DNA from: Deltaproteobacteria bacterium
GTDB taxonomy: Bacteria > Desulfobacterota > Desulfarculia > Adiutricales > Adiutricaceae
Assembly: GCA_031265205.1 (NCBI GenBank)
Contig: JAISCZ010000057.1
Coordinates: 1 to 47,529, forward strand
Length of the DNA: 47,529 nucleotides
Direction of reading: 5' to 3'
Shown: positions 18,385-26,353 of the stretch, piece by piece
Layout: every line of letters begins with the position of its first letter
How positions within the stretch are numbered: position 1 is the stretch's first letter
Notes under the pieces: model-generated
Told to the model about the DNA's origin: nothing
The model's database searches: none
Seen by the model: only the letters and a program-made list of their open reading frames with translations
Made by a program: the position numbers and the translations under genes

Positions 18385-19521
18385 ATGGGAGAATTTTTCC
18401 AGGACCCCGCGGCCCTTTTGGCGAGGGAAGCGAGGGATTTGAGCGACGAGGACTTCTCGCTCTTCAATTCCCTCACCAATGTTGATTTAACCGCGGAGGA
18501 AACGGAAGCCGCCCGCTCCCCCACCGCGGTGGACCCGAGTCCCCAGGAGGTCTTCGCCACGCATTTCCACCCGGAATGGGTCCCCTTGCCTCTAATCGGC
18601 GAGCGCCTCCAAAAAGCCTTCCCCAACGCCACGGGAAGGCTCGCCATACCCACCCAGCACAACGTTCTCTTGTCACTCGACGACTATACCGGAGTGGAGG
18701 CCGACGTTTTCGCCCCGGAATACGGTATCAAAATCCAGCTCCTCGTCCACTTCCACAATTCGCGCCTCCCACGCGCGGGAACGCTGGACGCCATGATCCA
18801 AAGGACCTTTCGCTATCGGGCCCTCCAGCTCCTGGACGTCTTAGCCCAGCTATCCTCCCCCGACGAGGCCACGCTCAAGGAAATCAAAAAGATGGGCTTC
18901 CACGAGACCTCCGTCCGCCTGGCCCGCCTTTACGCCTCCAAGCTCCAAAATTTGCTCGCGGAAACGCGGATCGTCGCCACGCCCCGGGCGGAGACCCTCA
19001 AAAATCGGCTCATTACCGACTTTATCGAAAAAAAGGCCACTGACCTCCCGCCCCTGGCCCTCGACAGGCTCCTCGCCCTCGTCAATTGCGTTAAAAAAGC
19101 CGTCAAAGGCCGCCTCAATCCCGCCCGCTTCCACGCCGCCCGCGAGGTAATCGAGGAAGCTCGGGGCCTGGGGGCGGGGATCGTCATCCCCCACCCGCCC
19201 CTCTTCTGGCCGGCCCTGCTCGACGATTTGGACGTGGACGGCTGGGAGGTGTGGAACCCTTCCACCCCCAACCATACCCTCTTTCTGATAGGCTGCCTGG
19301 CGCGCAAGCCCCAAGGCGCGAAACGGCTCTTGGCCTTTATGGGGGACGACACCCACATGTCCTCCAAAATCCGGGCCTCCATGGCCTACGACAAGGGCGG
19401 GCCCCCGCGGGAAATCGGCTTCCAACCGCCCTGGCGGGATCCCGCCGTCGCCCAAGCCTTAAAAGACGCCGGCCAGTCGCGGGAAAGGACCCTCGCGGAA
19501 TACCGCGCCCGCCTCGCCTGA
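18385..19521 (+). CDS. PHP-like putative metal-dependent hydrolase
   Basis: A 378-residue protein starting at the ATG at 18385, which has AAGGAGA upstream. Histidine/acid clusters recall the PHP (polymerase and histidinol phosphatase) fold: THFHPEW (near residue 53), TQHN, VHFHN, a mid-chain helix KMGFHETS, IPHPPLFW, and GDDTHMSSK near the C-terminus. The GWEVWNPSTPNH stretch resembles the place where PHP phosphoesterases carry a conserved acidic residue and an NG. I do not recognise a named family, and substrate is unknown; a phosphoesterase is an inference. It follows ybaB at 90 bp and may be co-transcribed with it. Confidence 0.65.
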   Translation: MGEFFQDPAALLAREARDLSDEDFSLFNSLTNVDLTAEETEAARSPTAVDPSPQEVFATHFHPEWVPLPLIGERLQKAFPNATGRLAIPTQHNVLLSLDDYTGVEADVFAPEYGIKIQLLVHFHNSRLPRAGTLDAMIQRTFRYRALQLLDVLAQLSSPDEATLKEIKKMGFHETSVRLARLYASKLQNLLAETRIVATPRAETLKNRLITDFIEKKATDLPPLALDRLLALVNCVKKAVKGRLNPARFHAAREVIEEARGLGAGIVIPHPPLFWPALLDDLDVDGWEVWNPSTPNHTLFLIGCLARKPQGAKRLLAFMGDDTHMSSKIRASMAYDKGGPPREIGFQPPWRDPAVAQALKDAGQSRERTLAEYRARLA

Positions 19522-19904
19522 CCGCGCCCGCCTCGCTTCCCCAGCCCCCCAAGGGGCCCCAAGCTTATTCTTATCTCTCGCCCGCGACGGATCCTAAGCT
19601 CGCGCGGCTAAGGGCGAGGTCGCCCACAAGCCGCGCGAGCCTTCCCGCGCGCCCGCGCGCTGGAAGGCCTTTCTAAAAGGCGCGCGAAAGTTTTATAATC
19701 GCCTTGGGCGCTCGCGGCGCCAAAACTTTCCGCCCCCATCCGCCTCCCAGGAAAAACGGCCCGCGGCGTTTGACGCCTTTTTCCCGCGCTTTCGCGTCCA
19801 ACCCCGTCCCCTCGCGGGCGGCGCTCCTTTTTTCCCCCACGCGAAGATCAAGCTTCCTTTCCTTGGCCGGGCCTTTCCGGGGAGGCCTTTCGCCGGTTTC
19901 TCCC
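19522..19904. other. Spacer upstream of the amphi-Trp gene
   Basis: About 380 bases. A TATAAT at 19694-19699 with no clear -35 could be the promoter of the amphi-Trp operon, leaving a 200-base leader. The stretch 19600-19680 is rich in GCGCG. No other gene is seen. Confidence 0.4.
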
Positions 19905-20177
19905 ATGAGCAAAAGCAATTTCCGACATAGTTTCGTCACGGACCCCGAAGACGTGGCCCGTTACCTTGAGTCCCTGATCGAAGGTTTTCGGAGCGGAACG
20001 CTGACCTTCAGCTCCCAACACCGCAAGGTCCTCCTGGAGCCCGCCAAGGCCATGGACATGTCCATCGAGACCTCGGCCCGCAAAGGAAAGATAAGGCTTA
20101 CCCTCAATTTTACCTGGCCCGAGGAGGAAGCTTCCCTGACCCATCCCCTGCCCCTCGAAAACCCCTTCGACAAATAG
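19905..20177 (+). CDS. Amphi-Trp domain protein
   Basis: A 90-residue protein. The pattern EDVARYLESLIEGFRSGTL, then VLLEP, MSIETSARKGKIRL and LNFTW fits the amphi-Trp domain: a helix with L..G.L followed by amphipathic strands ending in a Trp. In some bacteria amphi-Trp proteins belong to the so-called GAK gene sets (ATP-grasp, amphi-Trp, HprK-related kinase), whose role is unknown. The gene ends 11 bp before the PhoU-kinase fusion gene, so the two are almost certainly one operon. The ATG at 19905 gives a length typical of the domain; the frame is open upstream but low-complexity. Confidence 0.7.
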   Translation: MSKSNFRHSFVTDPEDVARYLESLIEGFRSGTLTFSSQHRKVLLEPAKAMDMSIETSARKGKIRLTLNFTWPEEEASLTHPLPLENPFDK

Positions 20178-20188
20178 AAGCGCCCCTT

Positions 20189-21835
20189 ATGCTTACGGAA
20201 ATTAAAGGGGGATTTCGCATCCTCGCCAACGAGGTCATTCAGGCGACCGCCGAGGCCCGCGATCTCCTGCGGACCCGGGACCCCAAAAAGAGCCGGGACC
20301 TCTACCATCGCTCGGCCTACATCAACACCCAGGTGGCTCTCCTCCAAAAACAGAGCATGGAGCTTTTTTTGGACAAAGGGGCCGGTTACAGGGAAGCCCT
20401 CTTTATCCAGGGGCTCTCCTCCATCGCCTCGCGCCTGGAGCGCGTCTCGGACATCCTTTTGAACCTTGACCGCCAGGCCGGCTATTTAAGCGATCCCGTT
20501 TTTCTAAAACATTTAAAGGTCGACGATTTTTTCCACGAAATCTTGGACGCGCTCGCGCGCGTCAATCCCGCCTTGGAAAAAAGGGATGTCTCTTTGGCCA
20601 TCCGCCTGGGCCAAGTGGAAGAACGCCTGGACTCCTATTACGCCGAAAAATTCGCCCAAATCATCAGCGAGCTCTCCCAGCCCAACCCCAAAAGCGGAGA
20701 CCTCGTAACCGCCCTCATGATCGTGCATTACCTGGAGCGAATCGGGGACATGCTCTTGGAGATCGGCGAAAAAATCATCTACATCATCATGGGCGAGAAA
20801 ATTAAGCTGGAGCAGTACAAAGCCCTGGGGGCGGGCCTCAAGGCCACGGGGCAGCGCTTGGAGATCGGGCGCATGGGTTTTAAGTCCATCTGGGGCGGTA
20901 AATCCGGCTGCCGCATCGGGGTGGTCGGCAGCGGCGAGAGCGAGGAGGAAACCGTGCTTTTCAAGCACGGGCCCGCCTTTAAGCTCACCCGCGAGCGCGA
21001 AAACCTCGAGCTCTGGCAGCGCCTCCGGCCCGGCCTCCCGCCAGCGGTAAAAGCCTTTATCCCCGCCGAGATCGGCTCCGAGGCCGCCCTCATGCTGGAA
21101 TATATCCCCTGCCGCAATCTCCAGTCCCACTTTTTGGAAAACGACCCGGAGGAGGCCTTCCGGGGCCTGTCTTTAGCGCTGGAGACTATGGCCTCCATCT
21201 GGCGGGAGACTTTAAAGAAAGTCCCCTCCCGCGCGGAATTTATCCGGCAGACGGAAAACCGCCTCAGCGAGGCTAAATTCCTCTATCCCCATCTTCTCAA
21301 ATACCACGGCGCCATCGGGAATTTGGAGATCGCCCCCTTGCCAGCGCTTTTGGCGCGACTCCGAGACCTTGAAAGCCAGAACCCCGCGCCTTTTTCCACG
21401 CTGATCCACGGGGACCTCAATTTGAGCAATATTCTCTTCGATCCCCAAGCCGACCGAATCTACGCCCTCGACCTCTACCGGAGCCGCGAAAACGACTACG
21501 TGCAGGACGTTTCCGTGCTTCTGGTCTCTATCCTCCGGCTTCCGGTCTCCAACCCCAAAACCCGCGCGCGCCTCACGCGCGCGGCCTATCTGGCCTTCAA
21601 CTTCGCCAAGAAGGTGGCCGCGAGCCTGGGGGACGACGCCTACGACGCCCGTTTGGCCTTCGGGCTAGCGCGTTCCTTTTTAACCTCCACCCGTTTTGTC
21701 CTGGAGGAAAAAATCGCCGCCAAGTTCGTGGCCCGCGCCCGCTACCTCTGGGAGAAAATCGACGCTTTCCGGCTTAAAGGCCGCGCCATGGAAGAATTCC
21801 GTCTCCCGTGGGATATCCTGAACATTCCCCTTTAA
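20189..21835 (+). CDS. PhoU-like domain fused to an aminoglycoside-phosphotransferase-like kinase
   Basis: A 548-residue two-domain protein. Residues 1-215 are all-helical with PhoU-type spacing (LYHRSAYINTQVALL, then LSSIASRLERVSDILL, then ALMIVHYLERIGDMLLEIGE; the ERIGDM motif is a PhoU hallmark). Residues 235-510 are a protein-kinase-like phosphotransferase fold: VLFKHG, LMLEYI hinge, catalytic loop HGDLNLSN (H407, D409, N414) and a metal site ALDLY (D428) where APH proteins usually have DFD or DWE. Function unknown; the fusion suggests a small-molecule or protein kinase under phosphate-type sensing. It is an operon partner of the amphi-Trp gene. Confidence 0.75.
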   Translation: MLTEIKGGFRILANEVIQATAEARDLLRTRDPKKSRDLYHRSAYINTQVALLQKQSMELFLDKGAGYREALFIQGLSSIASRLERVSDILLNLDRQAGYLSDPVFLKHLKVDDFFHEILDALARVNPALEKRDVSLAIRLGQVEERLDSYYAEKFAQIISELSQPNPKSGDLVTALMIVHYLERIGDMLLEIGEKIIYIIMGEKIKLEQYKALGAGLKATGQRLEIGRMGFKSIWGGKSGCRIGVVGSGESEEETVLFKHGPAFKLTRERENLELWQRLRPGLPPAVKAFIPAEIGSEAALMLEYIPCRNLQSHFLENDPEEAFRGLSLALETMASIWRETLKKVPSRAEFIRQTENRLSEAKFLYPHLLKYHGAIGNLEIAPLPALLARLRDLESQNPAPFSTLIHGDLNLSNILFDPQADRIYALDLYRSRENDYVQDVSVLLVSILRLPVSNPKTRARLTRAAYLAFNFAKKVAASLGDDAYDARLAFGLARSFLTSTRFVLEEKIAAKFVARARYLWEKIDAFRLKGRAMEEFRLPWDILNIPL

Positions 21836-21905
21836 CCCTTTCGCGCGTTTTGGCCTTCTTCCCCCCAGAAACGCGAAAGGCGCGGCTTTTTCGCGGAGGA
21901 AACCC

Positions 21906-22298
21906 ATGTCTCGCCCCATTTTCCCTTTAAAGCTCCTTCCGTTGGCTCTCCTTATCCTTTTGGGGGCGGTCGCTTGTGGAGAAAGCAATCCCGTGCTCGG
22001 GACCTGGGACGCCAAACTGTCGACGGGCTCGCCCGCCTTTGACGGGCTCGCGTCCGTCGTCGTCGGGGCCCCCAAGGTGACCTTTACGGAAACCGAGGCC
22101 ATTTTTCAGTCTACCGTTTTGGGGTCCAACCAAGAAGTCCGCCGTTTCGTGACCTACCGCCGCAACGACGACAAAACCTGGTCCGTCTGCTCGGAAAACC
22201 AGGACCACTGCGAGACAGTGCGTTTTCTGGACGAAAACACCATTCAGGCGCCGCGGTTTTTAAACGTCCAGGCCACCCTGACCCGGGTCAAAAGCTAA
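21906..22298 (+). CDS. Small predicted lipoprotein
   Basis: A 130-residue protein with a 24-residue lipoprotein-type signal (LLPLALLILLGAVACGES); the Cys would be lipidated, though the lipobox (AVAC) is not ideal. The mature part starts VLGTWDAKLS and has strands that look like a small lipocalin-like or META-like beta fold (GTWD, VTFTETEAIF, FVTYRRNDDKTWSV). GGAGG precedes the ATG at 21906 with ideal spacing. It lies 70 bp after the PhoU-kinase gene and may be the last gene of that operon. Family and role unknown. Confidence 0.75.
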   Translation: MSRPIFPLKLLPLALLILLGAVACGESNPVLGTWDAKLSTGSPAFDGLASVVVGAPKVTFTETEAIFQSTVLGSNQEVRRFVTYRRNDDKTWSVCSENQDHCETVRFLDENTIQAPRFLNVQATLTRVKS

Positions 22299-22316
22299 TT
22301 CCCCTTTTCCTCCCGG

Positions 22317-22380
22317 CCCCCAACGCGCGCGAGCCCGGCTTAGCCTCAAAGGGGTAAAGCCGGGCTCGCGCGTTTTGGGG
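22317..22380. terminator. Large bidirectional terminator between lipoprotein gene and ackA
   Basis: Arms at about 22317-22341 and 22356-22380 pair over CCCCAA...CGCGCGAGCCCGGCTT against its complement, with a 14-base loop. TTTT inside the 3' arm and AA in the 5' arm give U-rich ends in each direction. It lies between convergent genes, so it can end both transcripts. Confidence 0.8.
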
Positions 22381-22429
22381 AAAGAAGGCTCGCCCGTAAG
22401 GGAAAAGGGAGATTCTCCCGCTTCTGTCT

Positions 22430-23635
22430 CTAGGAAGCGAGAACCTCCTGGGTGAACTCGGCGATCGCGAGTTCCTCGTTGGTGGGGACGACTAGAACTT
22501 TGTAGCGGCTGTCGTCGGCGCTGATGACGCGGATCTCGGGGGAACGAACGGCGTTGCGCGCGGGATCGAGCTTAAAGCCGACCTCTTCCAGGTCGGCGAG
22601 GACGGCGGCCCGGAGGGTGACGGAATTTTCGCCGGCCCCGGCCGTAAAGACGAGGATGTCCAACCCGCCTAAAGCCGCGATATAGGAGCCAATATACTTC
22701 CGGACCCGGTAGGCGTAGGCCTCCAGGGCCATGGCGCATTTCTTGTCGCCCTTATCGGCCGCCTCCTCGATATCCCGCAGATCCGAGGAGCCGACGCCCG
22801 CGAGGCCCAAGACGCCGCTTTGCTTGTTCAGGAGGTTGTCCACGTCCTGGACGGAAAGGTTTTTGAGCTTCATGAGGTGCAGCAAGATGGCCGGGTCCAG
22901 GTCGCCCGAGCGGGTGCCCATGAGCAGGCCTTCCAGGGGGGTGAGGCCCATGGAGGTGTCCTGGCAGATTCCGCCTTTGACCGCCGCCATGGAAGCCCCG
23001 TTGCCGAGATGGCAGGTGATAATCCGCAGATTTTGGGGCGGCCGGCCGTCAAAGGCCGCCGCGGCCCGGGACACGTAAGCGTGGCTCGTCCCGTGGAAAC
23101 CGTAGCGGCGGATGCGGTCCTCCGCGTACAGGTTGTAAGGGAGTCCGTAAAGGTAGGCGCGGGGAGGCATGGTGGAATGGAAAGCCGTGTCGAAGACGCC
23201 CACGTTGGGGACCCCGGGCAAGACCGCCTCGCAGGCCTCAACGCCCGCCAAGTTATGGGGATTGTGCAGGGGGCTGACGGAAAAGCACTCTTTGATGGCT
23301 TCTTTCACCTGTTCGGTTATGCGTTCGGGCTTCTGGATTTTTTCCATGCCGTGGACCACCCGGTGCCCGATGGCGTCGATTTCCTCGAGCTTTTTCAAAA
23401 CGCCCGATTCCTCGCCCACCAGGAACTTGGCGACGAGCTTGACGGCGTCTTGGGGGTTTTTAACCGGAACCTTGTCCTGATACTTGTAATCCTTATGGTT
23501 AGAGTACTTGACGCTGGTCCCTTCGAGACCGATGCGCTCGATAAGACCGTTGGCCAGAACCTTTTTGTTGTCGCTCATGTCGAAAAGCGTGAACTTGACC
23601 GAGGAGCTGCCAGCGTTGATTACCAAAATGATCAT
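22430..23635 (-). CDS. ackA: Acetate kinase
   Basis: Interconverts acetyl phosphate + ADP and acetate + ATP in the cytoplasm. The ATG at 23635 gives 401 residues, the family's normal length, opening IILVINAGSSSVKFTLFD (ASKHA phosphate motif N-AGSSS). Other motifs are HRVVHGG-like GHRVVHGM, FDTAFH, RYGFHGTSH, HLGNGAS, DTSMGLTPLEGL and GTRSGDLDPA. GAGG lies 9 bases before the start. A promoter with 17-bp spacing is at 23716-23744. pta is not in the window. A shared terminator separates it from the convergent lipoprotein gene. Confidence 0.97.
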   Translation of the reverse strand: MIILVINAGSSSVKFTLFDMSDNKKVLANGLIERIGLEGTSVKYSNHKDYKYQDKVPVKNPQDAVKLVAKFLVGEESGVLKKLEEIDAIGHRVVHGMEKIQKPERITEQVKEAIKECFSVSPLHNPHNLAGVEACEAVLPGVPNVGVFDTAFHSTMPPRAYLYGLPYNLYAEDRIRRYGFHGTSHAYVSRAAAAFDGRPPQNLRIITCHLGNGASMAAVKGGICQDTSMGLTPLEGLLMGTRSGDLDPAILLHLMKLKNLSVQDVDNLLNKQSGVLGLAGVGSSDLRDIEEAADKGDKKCAMALEAYAYRVRKYIGSYIAALGGLDILVFTAGAGENSVTLRAAVLADLEEVGFKLDPARNAVRSPEIRVISADDSRYKVLVVPTNEELAIAEFTQEVLAS

Positions 23636-23715
23636 AGAAAGTCGCCTCACAAAAGCAAAGAGAAGTTGCCTAAAATCCGCTTAAACGGATTCTTAAAGTA
23701 TTTTTGAACGCGTCC

Positions 23716-23744
23716 ACTATAGCCTCAGGGGACGGAAAAAACAA
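23716..23744 (-). promoter_or_regulatory. Sigma70-type promoter of ackA
   Basis: On the minus strand a -35 box TTGTTT (23739-23744) and a -10 box TATAGT (23716-23721) are exactly 17 bp apart. The start site would be near 23709, about 74 bases before the ATG. Confidence 0.7.
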
Positions 23745-24737
23745 GATTAACAAAAAAAGCGCGCCGGCGCGCTCGCCCCGCCGACCGCGCGCGGGAAATT
23801 AAAAAGCGCGGCGCGAACGTCCTCCCCCCTTTCGCGGGAAAACGCCTCCCCCGCCTCCCCTGAGGCGCGCGGCCTTAAAGGGAACGCCGGGGACAGGCGC
23901 GCGCGAAAATTTGAGGCAATTTCTCGTAATATAAAATAAAATATTCAAAATAAGGCGAAAAAGGTCAAATTTTTACCGCGCTAATAATCTTTGGCCCGCC
24001 CTCTCCCCTCTTTTTCCCCCAAGACCCTCGCCCGGCGGCGCGCGGAAACGCGAGCCTCTCCTCTTTTTAAGGAGCGCCTCCCGGCGCCAAAACGCCCCTC
24101 AAGCGCTCGACCAGGCTCTCCTGGCCCCATCGGGTCTTCGACCCCCAGGGCGCCGAGCGAGGCCTTTATCCTCCTTTTTTCCGCGCCCATCCCGGACGGG
24201 CCGGGGCTTCAAGGCGGCGCCCGCCCCCCGATCGCCCCTCAGGCGCTTTGCTTCGCGATAGTTTTTGCTTAAAATAAAAACGCCGCTTAAGCGAGCGCGC
24301 GCGATTCCGTCTCCGCGGGGCCCCCCGCGTGGCGGCGGGTTCCCCATAATTTCGCGAAAAGCGCCTTCGCGCGCGCGGTCTTAAAATTCGTTCCGCGCTG
24401 GACGCGCTCCAGGTCGCCGCCAACGCGCCGCCAGTCTTCTTTTATCGCGCCGCCTTTTCACAGCCTCAAAAAAAAATTGGGCCGCCGCTTTTTTTGACGC
24501 CGATTGGCTATATAAGCGACGCGCGCCTGATATAATCACGCTCGCGCCAGTGGCGCCTTTCGCGCCTTTTGGGGATTCCCGCCCTTCCTCGCGAACTGGA
24601 GAGGAGCGGCCATATTTTGCCAATCATTTCGCGCCAAGGGGCGCTTTTCGCGCGTCCCTCGCTTCAGGCTTGGCGCGTCCTTGCGGTCGCCCACGCCCCT
24701 CTTTTCTCCTAATTTCCCAAAATAACGGAGTCAAGCC
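23745..24737. other. Gene-free spacer between divergent ackA and cstA
   Basis: About 1 kb. An AT-rich patch at 23925-23970 sits among GC-rich, Pro/Arg-coding-like DNA. Open frames at 23991-24623 on both strands translate to Arg/Pro/Ala strings and are rejected. An extended -10 for cstA is near the right end. No RNA gene is recognised. Confidence 0.55.
24528..24536 (+). promoter_or_regulatory. Extended -10 promoter of cstA
   Basis: TGATATAAT carries a perfect -10 hexamer with the TGn extension, about 200 bases before the cstA ATG. A TTGGCT at 24505-24510 is 20 bp away, longer than ideal for a -35. Confidence 0.5.
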
Positions 24738-26234
24738 ATGCCCCCCGTCTTCTATTTTTTCCTCGCCCTGGCCGCTCTCCTCTTGGGGTACCTTATCTAC
24801 TCGAAGATAGTGGAAAAGCTCTTTATCCCAAATTACAACCGTCCAACCCCGGCGATCACCATGAACGATGGGGTGGACTACATCAAGCTGCCGACTTGGA
24901 AAGTTTTTCTCATCCAACTTTTAAATATCGCGGGCGTGGGTCCCGTCTTTGGGCCCATTTTAGGCGCCCTCTACGGGCCGGCGGCCCTCTTTTGGATTGT
25001 CTTGGGCTCTCTCTTCGCCGGGGCGGTCCACGACTACTTTTCCGGCATGATGAGCCTCCGCTACAGCGGCGAGTCAATTCCGGACGTAATCGGCTTCACC
25101 CTCGGCAAAGCTTTTAAGCAGTTTATGCGTTTTTTCTCGCTGCTCCTCTTGGTCTTGGTGGGAGTGGTCTTCGTCACGGCCCCGGCCGGCATCTTGGCCG
25201 GCTTGACCAGCGGCTGGGGGACCTGGGCGGGTTTCGAGACCTGGCTCGCGATCATTTTTATTTACTATTTTCTAGCCACCATCATGCCCATTGACGTCAT
25301 TATCGCCAGGATTTACCCCGTCTTCGCCCTGGTCCTCATAATAATGGCCGTGGGCGTGAGCGCGGGGCTCATCTTCGAAGGACACTCCTTCTACAACTGG
25401 GCCGAAATCGGGGAGCGCGGAATCTTCGCTAACCTCCATCCCGATCGCCTTCCCATGTGGCCCCTCATGTTTATCACCATCGCCTGCGGAGCCCTTTCCG
25501 GTTTCCACGCCACCCAGTCTCCCTTGATGTCGCGCTGCCTCATTTCGGAACGCTCCGGCCGCAGGGTTTTTTTCGGCGCCATGATCGCGGAAAGCGTCAT
25601 CGCCTTGGTTTGGGCCACGGCGGCCATGACCTATTTCAAGTCACCCTCCGAGCTTCTCGCGGTGACCAGCCAGCCCGGCGGCCCGGGGATCGTGGTGACC
25701 GAAGTCTCCATGGGCCTTCTGGGAACCGTGGGCGGCGTTTTAGCCATTTTGGGGGTGGTGGTCCTTCCCATCACTTCCGGCGACACCTCCTTCCGAGCGG
25801 CCCGCCTCTTAATCTCGGACATGACGGGCCTCAGGCAGATTAAAATCGGGGCGCGACTCCTCATCGCGATCCCCCTTTTCGTCCTGGGCATAATCCTCTC
25901 CCAGATCAATTTCGACATTATTTGGCGGTATTTCAGCTGGTCCAACCAAACCCTCGCCACGGTGGTCCTCTGGGCCGCGGCGGCCTATACCGTTCGCCGG
26001 GGCACCTGCCACTGGCTCCTGACCGTCCCCGCCGCTTTTATGACCGCCACGGTCACCTGTTACCTCCTGGTGGCCAAAGAAGGCTTTCAGTTGCCTTGGT
26101 TTCCTTCGGCTATCGCGGGGTGCGTTATCGCTTGCGCCGCCCTGGCCTGGTTCCTCGCGAGCCTCAATAAATTCCGGGAAAAAATTATCCTCGAAATTCC
26201 CCCGCCTCCCCAGGGCCTGACGAAAACGGCCTAA
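24738..26234 (+). CDS. cstA: CstA-family carbon starvation protein (peptide/pyruvate transporter), short form
   Basis: A 498-residue polytopic membrane protein. The family hallmarks are YSKIVEKLFIPNYNRPTPA, FLIQLLNIAGVGPVFGPILGALYGP, VHDYFSGMMSLRYSGES and CGALSGFHATQSPLMSRCL. CstA and BtsT proteins import peptides or pyruvate with protons. It is about 200 residues shorter than E. coli CstA, lacking the C-terminal CstA extension, like the short forms seen in anaerobes. Around 14-15 hydrophobic segments are visible. GGAG lies 8 bases before the ATG. It faces the SWIM-HTH gene tail to tail across a strong terminator. Confidence 0.9.
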   Translation: MPPVFYFFLALAALLLGYLIYSKIVEKLFIPNYNRPTPAITMNDGVDYIKLPTWKVFLIQLLNIAGVGPVFGPILGALYGPAALFWIVLGSLFAGAVHDYFSGMMSLRYSGESIPDVIGFTLGKAFKQFMRFFSLLLLVLVGVVFVTAPAGILAGLTSGWGTWAGFETWLAIIFIYYFLATIMPIDVIIARIYPVFALVLIIMAVGVSAGLIFEGHSFYNWAEIGERGIFANLHPDRLPMWPLMFITIACGALSGFHATQSPLMSRCLISERSGRRVFFGAMIAESVIALVWATAAMTYFKSPSELLAVTSQPGGPGIVVTEVSMGLLGTVGGVLAILGVVVLPITSGDTSFRAARLLISDMTGLRQIKIGARLLIAIPLFVLGIILSQINFDIIWRYFSWSNQTLATVVLWAAAAYTVRRGTCHWLLTVPAAFMTATVTCYLLVAKEGFQLPWFPSAIAGCVIACAALAWFLASLNKFREKIILEIPPPPQGLTKTA

Positions 26235-26272
26235 AGACCCGCTCAGGCCGCGCGCCGCTCCCTCAAGCGATC

Positions 26273-26315
26273 TTTCCGGCGGAAAAGGCCCGCGAGGATT
26301 TTTCCGCCGGAAAAA
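26273..26315. terminator. Bidirectional terminator between cstA and the SWIM-HTH gene
   Basis: TTTCCGGCGGAAAA at 26273-26286 pairs with TTTTCCGCCGGAAA within 26299-26315. Each arm starts with T and ends with A, so either strand gives a GC stem followed by U residues. It lies between convergent genes. Confidence 0.85.
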
Positions 26316-26353
26316 GGCGCTTGGGAGAAAAGCTTCGGCGCCCGCGCGACGCG

